Source: Stenotrophomonas sp. SAM-B
GTDB taxonomy: Bacteria > Pseudomonadota > Gammaproteobacteria > Xanthomonadales > Xanthomonadaceae
Length of the DNA stretch: 64,000 nt
Assembly: GCF_013387485.1 (NCBI RefSeq)
Contig: NZ_JABBXB010000001.1
Coordinates: 702,001 to 766,000, forward strand
Direction of reading: 5' to 3'
Shown here: one piece after another, positions 27,341 through 37,470 of the stretch
How positions within the stretch are numbered: the first letter of the stretch is position 1
Layout of the letters: every line of letters begins with the position of its first letter
Notes under the pieces: generated by a model
Databases searched by the model: none
What the model saw: only the letters and a program-made list of their open reading frames with translations
Told to the model about the DNA's origin: nothing
Position numbers and translations under genes: made by a program

Positions 27341-27637
27341 GAAGGCGTGTCTCCGATCAGTAGGGGCGAGCCGAGGCTTGCAATCTCCAGCGGCACAGCG
27401 GCAACGACTGGGGCGGATCAAGCCGGTCGAGGCCGGTCAGTACGGACGTCAATGGCGTCGAGCAGTGCGTGGTGCGCGCACGATCCGGGGTGTTCACCCC
27501 GGTATCGCACCGCATACCGCGCCGCAGCATGGTAGTGCATCGGGTGTCGGCGCTTTGTTCACATCAAACCCATACCCGCCAGCGTGCGTCTTCGCCCGGG
27601 TGCCCCTCGCGCTTGCCTTTGTGGTCTAATTCGCCCC

Positions 27638-27722
27638 GAAGCGGGGGTACCGCGGCCCAGTGGCCAAGGTTGAGACAGTCCCTTCGAACCTGATCCGGTT
27701 GATACCGGCGTAGGGAAGCTTC
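27638..27722 (+). promoter_or_regulatory. TPP riboswitch (THI element) upstream of thiC
   Basis: The closing stem GAAGC/GCTTC encloses the two conserved arms: TTGAGA in the pyrimidine-sensing arm and the CTGATCCGGTTGATACCGG hairpin followed by GCGTAGGGAA in the pyrophosphate-sensing arm. It lies 150 nt before thiC. Downstream hairpins GCATCTGCAGATGC (about 27724-27737) and CCGCACAG/CTGTGCGG (about 27832-27850) may form the expression platform; the latter is close to the thiC ribosome binding site, which suggests translational control. The 27341-27637 gap to the BCCT gene shows nothing else recognisable. Confidence 0.93.
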
Positions 27723-27863
27723 GCATCTGCAGATGCATTGCGCCGTAGGGCCACCGCGCCCGGAGACCGCCCGCAATCCGTCCGTCGAGCGCCGCCGTTT
27801 CGTCCCTCCCATGCGAATCCCTCGCATAGAACCGCACAGTCCCTGTGCGGGGATTGAACCTAG

Positions 27864-29753
<1,890 letters not shown>

Positions 29754-29759
29754 GGCAGC

Positions 29760-29787
29760 GGCCGGGGCGGTGTGCGCCGCCCCGGCC
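29760..29787 (+). terminator. strong hairpin after thiC
   Basis: GGCCGGGGCGG/CCGCCCCGGCC perfect 11-bp stem 7 nt after the stop codon. No U tract follows, so it may stabilise the 3' end rather than terminate by itself. Confidence 0.45.
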
Positions 29788-29850
29788 ATCATCCAGTGCC
29801 CGCGCGATTCCGGCTAAGCTCGGCGCGACCAGGCAGGGGTGGGGACAACG

Positions 29851-30528
29851 ATGGCGATAGCACGCAGCACCAAATGGTTGGCGATCGCGCGCCGGCATCC
29901 CTCGGCGTGGCTGCTGGCGGTGCAGCTGCTGGGCGTGCTGCTGTACCCGGCGATGGACGAGGCCGGCGCAAGCCGCGCGCTGTTCGGTGCGTTCGGGATC
30001 GCGGTGCTCGGTCTGGCCCTGTGGGTGGTACGCCGCAGCCCGTTGGGGATGTGGGTGGCGCTGGTGCTGGCGATCCCCTCGGTGGTGTTCTCGATCTCGG
30101 GGGCGCTGTTGGGGCGTCCGGCGCTGGTCACCACCGCCCAGCTGCTCGAATGCCTGCTGTACTTCTATACCGCCGGCAGCCTGATCGCCTACATGCTGCA
30201 GGACCACAAGGTCACCCGTGACGAGCTGTTCGCCGCGGGGGCCACCTTCACGCTGTTGGCCTGGGCATTCGCCTTCGCATTCGCGGTGTGCCAGCAGTGG
30301 TACCCGGGCAGTTTCGTGGCCACCAGCGAGAGCGAACTGCGCACCTGGATGGAGTTGCTTTATCTGAGCTTCAGCTTGCTCTCCGGGGTCGGACTGAGCG
30401 ATGTGGTGCCCATCCATGCGCAGGCACGGGCGCTGGTGATGCTGGAACAGTTCGCCGGCGTGATGTACGTAGCGCTGGTGGTCTCGCGCCTGGTCGGGCT
30501 CACGATGATCCGTCGCATACAAAGCTGA
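29851..30528 (+). CDS. small ion-channel-like membrane protein
   Basis: 225 aa inner-membrane protein with about six hydrophobic helices. The C-terminal part (LYLSFSLLSGVGLSDVVP followed by the helix LEQFAGVMYVALVVSRLVG) looks like the pore loop and last helix of two-TM potassium-channel-like (Ion_trans_2) proteins, but the selectivity filter TVGYGD is replaced by SGVGLSD, so ion specificity is doubtful. ATG 29851 is used; a GTG 12 nt upstream is an alternative. No partner gene. Confidence 0.75.
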   Translation: MAIARSTKWLAIARRHPSAWLLAVQLLGVLLYPAMDEAGASRALFGAFGIAVLGLALWVVRRSPLGMWVALVLAIPSVVFSISGALLGRPALVTTAQLLECLLYFYTAGSLIAYMLQDHKVTRDELFAAGATFTLLAWAFAFAFAVCQQWYPGSFVATSESELRTWMELLYLSFSLLSGVGLSDVVPIHAQARALVMLEQFAGVMYVALVVSRLVGLTMIRRIQS

Positions 30529-30536
30529 ATCGCGCA

Positions 30537-30564
30537 TAAAAAATTCGCGCCCGAAGGCGCGAAT
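30537..30564 (-). terminator. GC hairpin with A-tract between two plus-strand genes
   Basis: ATTCGCGCC/GGCGCGAAT stem with a CGAA loop, preceded by A6 on the plus strand, so the U tract is on the minus strand. No convincing minus-strand gene precedes it; it may insulate the channel gene in both directions. Nothing else is recognised between 30565 and 30736, which is rather AT-rich. Confidence 0.6.
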
Positions 30565-30736
30565 GCTGAATCAATTTATGTGGATTCGTCGGCGAGAGAG
30601 AGCCTGGTGTTGGCCACACGCACAGGTGCGGTTAACCCACATAGGCTAGTATTCGCGCGCTTCAGTGTTTTTGCGCTTTGCGCTGATGCCTTGTGCGGAA
30701 TCTGGCGGTTCGTTCGGTCGTTGTCGATTGTGATGA

Positions 30737-33118
30737 ATGCTGCGTTCCAGTAGTCCTGCATTCACTCGTGTCACCGGAATGATCATCAACGACAGTGAGC
30801 GAACGTCAGCCGATGTAGTTCGAATCGGCGATTGCACCGTCATTCTTTCCTCGCGGGAAGTGATGGTGGTGGGCGTGCGTCGCCCGCGTCGGTTGACGCC
30901 CAAGGCGCTGGGCGTACTGAAGGCATTGATGCGCTCGCCGGGCGCCGTGGTGACCCGCGACGAACTGTTCGCCGAGGTCTGGCCGGATACGCTGCCCACC
31001 AACGACGTGCTGACCCAGGCCGTCACCCAGCTGCGCAAGGCCTTCGCCACCGACGAAGAGGCCGGTACCGCCTATATCGAAACCATCGCCAAGACCGGCT
31101 ATCGCCTGCTCGTGCCCGTGAGTGCGGTCGAGGACGTGCGGGGCCTGGCGGCGATGGACGGCGTCGACCCGGATGCGCTGGAGGCCACCCCGGTGCTGCC
31201 CCCGGCCACCGCGCCGTCGCGCAGGCGTGTTGACGGCCCGCTGCGTCGGCAGTGGCGCCGCACCCGGCGTTACATCCTGCTCGCCATCGGCGTGGCGATG
31301 TTGATCGCCCTGCTGGTCATGGCGGCCCTGCTGGTACAGCGCGAACGGCCCGCCACGGCGGTGGACGCCGCGATCGAGGACGGCACCCGGGTGATCGGCA
31401 GCCCGCAGCGGCCGTACCGGCTGATCACCGCCACCTCGGGCTTCGAGACGTATCCCACGCTGTCCCCGGATGGTTCGCAGGTCGCCTACGAGGCCGATAC
31501 GCCGGCACGCCAGGGCAGTGTCATCAAGGTGCAGACCTCCGGCAACGCGCCGGCACGCGTCCTGATGGATACGCCGGCCACGTATTCCGACCGGTTCCCG
31601 AACTGGTCGCCCAACGGGCGCGACATCGCCTTCGCCAGGTTCGGTCCGGACGGCAGCGGCAGCTGCGAGGTCATCATCGCCAGCGCCACCGGCGGTGCCC
31701 TGCGTCATGTCACCCGCTGCGATGGCACCGAGCTGCTCAGCTTCGACTGGACCTCGGACGGTCGCGGCCTGCTGTTCGGCTCACTGTCGGGCAAGTACGC
31801 GCATCGCGGCATCCGTACCCTGAACATCGCCAGCGGCAGCTGGACCGCGCTCGACTACACGATCGATGCGGACAGCTTCGAGTACGCGCCGCGCTATTCG
31901 CCCGACGGGCGCTGGATCGTGTTCGTGCGCAATCCGCAGGTCGGCGACCTGTGGCGGATCCCGGCAGAGGGCGGTACGCCGGAACAGCTCACCAACGATT
32001 CCGCCGAAATCCGCGGCTGGGCCTGGCGCAGCGACAGCCGCCACATCGTGTTCGGCCGCCGCGTGGACAGCGAAGCGCGCCTGTATGAACTGGACACGCG
32101 CACGCGCACGCTGCGCGACCTGGGGCTCGACGATGCGCAGGCGCCGGCGTTGTCGCGCAGCAACAACATGCTGGCCTTCATGCACCGCCGGGCGCAGTTC
32201 GGGCTGTTCAAAGTGCCGATCAACGCCGACGGCCCGGGCGCGCCCGAACGCCTGTTCGCCTCGGGCGGGCGCGATGCACAACCCATGATCGCGCCGGACG
32301 GCCGGCAGCTGGTCTTCAGCTCCAACCGCTCCGGCAGCTATGCGCTGTGGTGGGCGGACCTGCAGCGGCCTGAATCGCTGCGGCCGATCGAAGGCCTGCG
32401 CCCGGAAACCCGCCAGATTCCGGACTGGTCGCGCGACGCCCGCCATCTGCTGGTGCTGGGGCGTGATGAACACGCCAATCCGGCCATCTTCGAAGTGTCC
32501 CCGCGCGACGAGCAGACCGTGCGCCTGGCAGTGCCGGTGGCGCAGCCACTGCAGGCCCTGTATGGGCAGCGGCCGGAACAGCTGCTGGTGGTCGAGCGCG
32601 ATCGCGACGAACGCATGCGTCTGTCGCTGTTCGATCGCACCGCCACGCCCTGGCGCTTGCTCGGCAGTATCGATGGCGTCTCCCAGGCACGCTATGACGT
32701 GGCGGGCGAACGCGTGCTGTTCACCCGCCTGTCGGCCAGTGGCCTGTGGTCGGCCGATGCCGCGCTGACGCCGCAGAGCATCCGCCAGGTCCGCAGCGAT
32801 CAGCCCTCGCGATGGCGGTACCGCGCGTGGACGGTCTCCGGCACGGGGCAGATCGATTACCTCTCCAACCGCGCCGACTGCGCCACCGTGTTTGCCCGGC
32901 TCAGCGCGACCTCGGGCGACGGCGCGCACTGCCTGGACGCGGATCGGCTGGGCACCGGCAATGGATTCAGCGCAAGTCCGGACGGCAGTGCGGTGTATGT
33001 GGCCCTTGCCGTGGCCGATGGGTCCGACATCGGGGTCATGAGCCTGCCTGAAGCGACCTCGTCGTTCTTCCCGGCATTCTCCAACCTGCTGTTTATGAAG
33101 GGAAAAGACCCTTCGTAA
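30737..33118 (+). CDS. CadC-like membrane regulator with winged-helix and TolB-type beta-propeller
   Basis: 793 aa (an ATG at 30779 is an alternative start). A cytoplasmic OmpR-type winged helix covers about 25-130 (LTPKALGVLKALMRSPG, VTQLRKAF and IAKTGYRLLVP), a single membrane helix about 178-200 (YILLAIGVAMLIALLVMAAL) and a large periplasmic part with repeated PD40/TolB blades (YPTLSPDGSQVAYE, FPNWSPNGRDIAFA, YSPDGRWIVFV). This is the layout of ToxR/CadC one-component sensors that bind DNA from the membrane. There is no phosphoacceptor domain. It stands 114 nt before an AraC gene and a large TonB receptor, which are plausible targets. Confidence 0.85.
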   Translation: MLRSSSPAFTRVTGMIINDSERTSADVVRIGDCTVILSSREVMVVGVRRPRRLTPKALGVLKALMRSPGAVVTRDELFAEVWPDTLPTNDVLTQAVTQLRKAFATDEEAGTAYIETIAKTGYRLLVPVSAVEDVRGLAAMDGVDPDALEATPVLPPATAPSRRRVDGPLRRQWRRTRRYILLAIGVAMLIALLVMAALLVQRERPATAVDAAIEDGTRVIGSPQRPYRLITATSGFETYPTLSPDGSQVAYEADTPARQGSVIKVQTSGNAPARVLMDTPATYSDRFPNWSPNGRDIAFARFGPDGSGSCEVIIASATGGALRHVTRCDGTELLSFDWTSDGRGLLFGSLSGKYAHRGIRTLNIASGSWTALDYTIDADSFEYAPRYSPDGRWIVFVRNPQVGDLWRIPAEGGTPEQLTNDSAEIRGWAWRSDSRHIVFGRRVDSEARLYELDTRTRTLRDLGLDDAQAPALSRSNNMLAFMHRRAQFGLFKVPINADGPGAPERLFASGGRDAQPMIAPDGRQLVFSSNRSGSYALWWADLQRPESLRPIEGLRPETRQIPDWSRDARHLLVLGRDEHANPAIFEVSPRDEQTVRLAVPVAQPLQALYGQRPEQLLVVERDRDERMRLSLFDRTATPWRLLGSIDGVSQARYDVAGERVLFTRLSASGLWSADAALTPQSIRQVRSDQPSRWRYRAWTVSGTGQIDYLSNRADCATVFARLSATSGDGAHCLDADRLGTGNGFSASPDGSAVYVALAVADGSDIGVMSLPEATSSFFPAFSNLLFMKGKDPS

Positions 33119-33232
33119 GTTCTTCGTGAGGTTGTCGTGGCGAATTCGGATCAATCTCGCCAAGACGTCCTGAGGGCAGTCGCCTGATTTGGCAAAACTG
33201 CACGCCAGCAAAGGCAAACTCACGGTGCAGTC

Positions 33233-34114
33233 ATGCGTCAGCTCTCCCTGGCCGATCGCGGTCAATCTCTTTCCCTGGACAAGGCCATCGACGATGGCGC
33301 GTTGCCGAACTGCCTGGGCGTTGCCCGGTTGGGCAGCCTGCAGACCGCCGGCACGACGTTCACGGTCTGGATGCAGGTGCGTGGCAGCGCATGGGTGGAA
33401 TCCAAGGAGGGCAAGTTCCGTCTGCGCCAGCGTGAGTGGATCGCCTTCGAGAAGGACTCCAAGCCGATGGTGCAGGCCGGACGTGATGGCCTGTGCATCG
33501 GGTTGAGCCTGTCGCCGGACGCGCTGCGCGCGCTGGGCGAACTGGCCGACTGCAATCTCTACGCGGGCCGCGGCACGATGACGCGCGGCGAAATGCGCGT
33601 GGCGATGCGCCTGTGGCGTGACGCACTGACCAGCGACCGGCCGATGCAGGGCCTGCGCCCGGCGTTGCTGCACCTGGCTGCGCTGCAGCAGGGCATGGCC
33701 ACCGGCGTGCAGCGTTGCCCGGGCCGTTCGCGCAGCCGCAAGCGCCAGGTGTTCGGGCGCATGCAGCGTGCGCGCCTCTATCTGGAAGGCAACAGCCACC
33801 GCGTGGTGCGCATCGGTGAACTGGCCGAGCTCACCAACTTTTCCAGCTGGTACCTGTCCAAGACCTTCCAGAGCCTGTACGCGGAGAGCCCGCAGTCGCT
33901 CTCGGCGCGCCTGCGTCTGGAGCGTGCGGCCGATCTGCTGCGTGATACCGACATGATGGTGGGCGAGGTGGCCGCGGCCAGCGGGTTTGACAACTGCTGC
34001 AGCTTCGCACGGGCGTTTCGGGCCCGTTTCGGGTTGTCCGCGTCACGCTACCGTGAGGCAGGTGCGAACCTGTCGCCAGAGTCGGCAAAGTCTTTGGTTG
34101 CATCACGCAAATAA
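33233..34114 (+). CDS. AraC-family transcriptional regulator
   Basis: 293 aa. The N-terminal sensing half (about 1-165) has no recognised ligand motif; a basic linker (GRSRSRKRQVFGRM) leads to the AraC DNA-binding domain (about 185-280) with two helix-turn-helix units, IGELAELTNFSSWYLSKTF and VGEVAAASGFDNCCSFARAF, followed by FRARFGLSASRYR. It lies 68 nt upstream of the large TonB-dependent receptor in the same direction, so it is a likely local regulator of that gene; this is inferred from position. Confidence 0.88.
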   Translation: MRQLSLADRGQSLSLDKAIDDGALPNCLGVARLGSLQTAGTTFTVWMQVRGSAWVESKEGKFRLRQREWIAFEKDSKPMVQAGRDGLCIGLSLSPDALRALGELADCNLYAGRGTMTRGEMRVAMRLWRDALTSDRPMQGLRPALLHLAALQQGMATGVQRCPGRSRSRKRQVFGRMQRARLYLEGNSHRVVRIGELAELTNFSSWYLSKTFQSLYAESPQSLSARLRLERAADLLRDTDMMVGEVAAASGFDNCCSFARAFRARFGLSASRYREAGANLSPESAKSLVASRK

Positions 34115-34182
34115 TTAGCTGCAACGCAATCGTAACTTTCCGAGGCGGTTTAACACGCTACTAACGTACCTCGGAGAGATAA

Positions 34183-37035
34183 ATGAATTTTCGTACTCCT
34201 GCAGTGCGGCTGGGCCTTCTGCCCGCCGGCATTGCGCTCGCGCTCGTGCCGAGCTTTGCCTCGGCGCAGGAAGCTGCTGCCGGCACCACTGACCTGGACC
34301 GTATTTCGGTCACCGGCTCGCGCATCCGCGGCGCCAACATGGAGACCCAGCAGCCGATCCTGACGATGACCCGTGAAGCCCTGGAAAAGCAGGGTTTCTC
34401 GAGCGTCGCGGACGTGCTGAACAACCTGACCTCGGCCGGTTCCCCGGCCATCTCGCGTTCGGATTCGCTGTCCTCCGGCGAGAACGTGGGCGGCTACTAC
34501 GTCGACATCCGTAACCTGGGCGCCCAGCGCACGCTGGTGCTGATGAACGGCAAGCGCCTCGGCGCGTCCACCTCCGGCCTGCAGGATCTGAGCCAGATCC
34601 CGATGTCGGCGGTCGAGCGCATCGAGATCCTGAAGGACGGCGCGTCCTCGATCTACGGTTCGGACGCCATCGCCGGCGTGGTCAACGTGATCACCCGCAA
34701 GAACATCGACGGCGGCGAAGCCAGCGTCCGTGTTGGCCAGTTCGGCAACGGCGACGGTGACGAGCAGCAGTACTCGATGACCCTCGGTGCAAAGGGCGAG
34801 CGCGGCAGCCTGACGCTGTCTGCCGAGTACTCCAAGCAGGATCCGGTGTGGGCCAAGGACCGCTGGTACAGCCGTGACGGCTCGCTGGGTCCGAACTCGA
34901 CCAGCGAAGACTGGAGCCCGATCAGCCAGAATGGCAGCTGGTGCAACCCGACCCTGTTCGACTGCACCAAGGGCACTGCCGTGTGGCAGACCCTGAACGC
35001 GGGCGGCAACCCGAAGAACGCCGGCGATTACCACGAGCTGACCTCCGACGAATTCGCCAACGCCAATGAGCAGATGACCCTGCTGACCGGCGTCAAGCGC
35101 AAGTCGGTGTACATCAACGGCACCTACGACTTCACCGATTCCATCAGCCTGAACACCGACCTGCTCTACAACGAGCGTCAGACGTTCCAGCAGATTGCCG
35201 GTTACCCGTACCAGTCCGCTGCATCGAACATCAACACCCCGCTGTCCGGTTCCAGTGCGTTCAACCCGCTGAGCCAGGACATCAGCTTCCGCCGTCGCCT
35301 GTGGGAAATGCCGCGTACCAGCGAAAGCCAGCTGAAGACCCTGCGCTTCGCGCCGACCGTCAGCGGCTACTTCGAGCTGGCCGGCAAGACCTTTGACTGG
35401 GACGTGGGTGCCCTGTGGAACCGCAACGAGTCGATCGTGACCCAGCGCGGCGACATGAGCCTGATCGCTTCCCAGCAGGCCCTCGGCCCGTCGTTCGTCG
35501 ACGCCGGTGGCGTTGCCCGTTGCGGCACCGCCGCCAACCCGATCCTGGGCGATTGCCGCCCGTGGAATCCGCTGCTGCCGTACGGCGTTGCGGGCCAGGG
35601 TTCGCTGGCTGACCAGGAACTGCAGGAATTCCTGTTCCCGACCTTCACCACCCGTGGCGTGACCAAGACCACCAGCTTCACCGCCAACCTGGCCGGTTCC
35701 ATCGTGACCCTGCCGGCCGGCGACCTGGGCTTCGCCATGGGCGTGGAGCACCGCAAGGAAGAAGGCAACTATGTGCCGGACGCCTTCGCGCAGTCGGGCA
35801 AGTCCACCGGCCTGGGCCAGAAGCCGACCCAGGGTGAGTACGATCTGAACGAGGTCTACCTCGAACTGAACGTGCCGATCCTGGCCGACATGGCGTTTGC
35901 CAAGGAACTGACCTTCAACGTTGCCAGCCGTTATTCGGACTACAGCAACTTCGGTGGCACCACCAACAGCAAGTTCGGCCTGACCTGGCGTCCGATGGAC
36001 GAGCTGCTGGTCCGCGGTACCTATGCGGAAGGCTTCCGCGCTCCGACCATCTCCGATCTGTACGGTGGCCTGAGCTCGAGCTTCGAGTCGTACATCGATC
36101 CGTGCGGCGTCACCGCGCCGGGCAGCGTTGCCGGCAACGGCCCGTGCTCGGCCGCTGGCGTTCCGGCCAACTACACCCAGATCGGCCAGGGCAACAAGGT
36201 CTGCTCGACCCTGCCGTGCCAGTCGGGTGACCAGTTCGTTTCGGGTGCCAACCCGAACCTGACCCCGGAAACCTCCAAGAGCAAGACCGTCGGTCTGGTC
36301 TGGAGCCCGCGTTGGGTGCAGGGCCTGGACGTCTCGCTGGATTGGTACCGCTACGAGATCAGCGACATGATCATCGAAGACAGCGTCGACCGCATCCTGC
36401 GTGACTGCTACGTGCTGGGCAACTCGGCCCGCTGCGAAGGCGTCGTTCGTGCACCGGACGGCCACGTGAGCGCGCTGACCTACGGCACCGCCAACCTCGG
36501 CAAGATGGAAACCGAAGGTTACGACCTGGGCATCAAGTACCGCCTGCCGGAGCTGGCCATCGGCCAGTTCAACATCGATTGGCAGACCAGCTACCTGTCC
36601 AAGTACGACGAAGCCGGTGAAAACAGCAACGGCGACCCGATCATGATCGGCATGGTCGGCCAGTCGGGTGACACCACGCTGTTCCGCGTGCGCTCGAACC
36701 TGGGCGTCAACTGGGCGATGGGTGACTTCGGTGTCAACTACACCGCGCGTTACTACTCGGGCCTGAGCGAGTCGTGCATCTCGATCGGCTGCACCGACCC
36801 GAACCGCTTCGCCAACGGTGAAGCCGCTCCGCTGCGCAAGACTGGCTCCAACACCTTCCACGACCTGCAGGTCAGCTGGCAGGCTCCGTGGGATGCCACC
36901 ATCGCAGTGGGCGCCAACAACGTGTTCGACCACAAGGGCCCGCTGATGTACTCGGCACCGAACTCGAGCTTCGCCTACTACGGCGGTTTCGATATCGGCC
37001 GCTTCCTGTACATGAAGTACACCCAGCGCTTCTGA
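34183..37035 (+). CDS. TonB-dependent outer membrane receptor, substrate unknown
   Basis: 950 aa. Signal peptide ending SFASAQ, a TonB box-like stretch (DLDRISVTGSRI), a plug domain with MTREALEKQGF, VDIRNLGAQRTLVLMNG and ILKDGASSIYGSDAIAGVV, then a 22-strand barrel ending FLYMKYTQRF with the terminal Phe. There is no N-terminal signalling (STN) domain, unlike the receptor at 42.4 kb. The barrel loops hold several cysteine pairs (WCNPTLFDC, CSTLPCQ). GGAG lies 8 nt before the ATG. It follows the AraC gene and ends at a strong terminator. Its substrate cannot be read from sequence. Confidence 0.92.
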   Translation: MNFRTPAVRLGLLPAGIALALVPSFASAQEAAAGTTDLDRISVTGSRIRGANMETQQPILTMTREALEKQGFSSVADVLNNLTSAGSPAISRSDSLSSGENVGGYYVDIRNLGAQRTLVLMNGKRLGASTSGLQDLSQIPMSAVERIEILKDGASSIYGSDAIAGVVNVITRKNIDGGEASVRVGQFGNGDGDEQQYSMTLGAKGERGSLTLSAEYSKQDPVWAKDRWYSRDGSLGPNSTSEDWSPISQNGSWCNPTLFDCTKGTAVWQTLNAGGNPKNAGDYHELTSDEFANANEQMTLLTGVKRKSVYINGTYDFTDSISLNTDLLYNERQTFQQIAGYPYQSAASNINTPLSGSSAFNPLSQDISFRRRLWEMPRTSESQLKTLRFAPTVSGYFELAGKTFDWDVGALWNRNESIVTQRGDMSLIASQQALGPSFVDAGGVARCGTAANPILGDCRPWNPLLPYGVAGQGSLADQELQEFLFPTFTTRGVTKTTSFTANLAGSIVTLPAGDLGFAMGVEHRKEEGNYVPDAFAQSGKSTGLGQKPTQGEYDLNEVYLELNVPILADMAFAKELTFNVASRYSDYSNFGGTTNSKFGLTWRPMDELLVRGTYAEGFRAPTISDLYGGLSSSFESYIDPCGVTAPGSVAGNGPCSAAGVPANYTQIGQGNKVCSTLPCQSGDQFVSGANPNLTPETSKSKTVGLVWSPRWVQGLDVSLDWYRYEISDMIIEDSVDRILRDCYVLGNSARCEGVVRAPDGHVSALTYGTANLGKMETEGYDLGIKYRLPELAIGQFNIDWQTSYLSKYDEAGENSNGDPIMIGMVGQSGDTTLFRVRSNLGVNWAMGDFGVNYTARYYSGLSESCISIGCTDPNRFANGEAAPLRKTGSNTFHDLQVSWQAPWDATIAVGANNVFDHKGPLMYSAPNSSFAYYGGFDIGRFLYMKYTQRF

Positions 37036-37063
37036 TCCATCGAAGCAGTGGTGCAAAACAAAG

Positions 37064-37094
37064 GAGGGCGGACCGCAAGGTCCGCCCTCTTTTC
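37064..37094 (+). terminator. intrinsic terminator after the TonB receptor gene
   Basis: GAGGGCGGACC/GGTCCGCCCTC 11-bp stem with a GCAA loop and a T4 tail. Confidence 0.92.
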
Positions 37095-37208
37095 ATTGTG
37101 GGGTAAGAAAATTCTGAGTTTTAGCGGATGGTGATCTGCTTCACATTATTGGGTGAATTTCAGTTGATACCGTCAATCGGTCCAATGACGGACGATGGAG
37201 GGCTCGAT

Positions 37209-37415
37209 ATGAAAATGACGTTCGCTCAGAAACTCGCCGGCGTGTTCCTCGGCACACTGGCTGTGGCGGGAAGTGCATCGGCCGGCCTCATTGTCTGCAA
37301 GGGAGGCCGCTACTGCGACACGCTGCGCATCGAGTGCGTCAACTCTGGCGAACTGCCCGCCGCCTGCGAGCAGATGTGGCGCCTGTGCGTGCTGGACGCC
37401 TGTCCGCAGCGCTGA
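37209..37415 (+). CDS. small secreted six-cysteine peptide
   Basis: 68 aa: a signal peptide (MKMTFAQKLAGVFLGTLAV to SASAG) and a mature peptide of about 43 residues with six cysteines (IVC, RYC, IEC, AAC, RLC, DAC), enough for three disulfides. GGAGG stands 8 nt before the ATG at 37209, which is why the longer upstream reading is rejected. A strong terminator follows the stop codon, so it is a self-contained unit. No family is recognised; a periplasmic or exported small protein is likely. It is compact and cysteine-rich in the manner of bacteriocin-like or inhibitor peptides, but nothing shows such a role. Confidence 0.75.
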   Translation: MKMTFAQKLAGVFLGTLAVAGSASAGLIVCKGGRYCDTLRIECVNSGELPAACEQMWRLCVLDACPQR

Positions 37416-37421
37416 AGCGAC

Positions 37422-37455
37422 GATGGCGCGCCATGACGGCGCGCCATCCTTTTTA
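37422..37455 (+). terminator. intrinsic terminator after the six-cysteine peptide gene
   Basis: GATGGCGCGCC/GGCGCGCCATC 11-bp stem, five-base loop and CTTTTT tail; it also separates the convergent HDOD gene. Confidence 0.92.
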
Positions 37456-37470
37456 CATACCCTCGCGCGC

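Noticed and set aside
30576-30761. 61-codon minus-strand frame before the CadC-like gene
   Set aside because: No ribosome binding site, composition not protein-like, and it overlaps the start of the real gene; the terminator nearby is insufficient support.
34150-37056. 968-codon minus-strand frame across the TonB receptor
   Set aside because: Mirror of the receptor's strongly biased codons; no start signal or domain.
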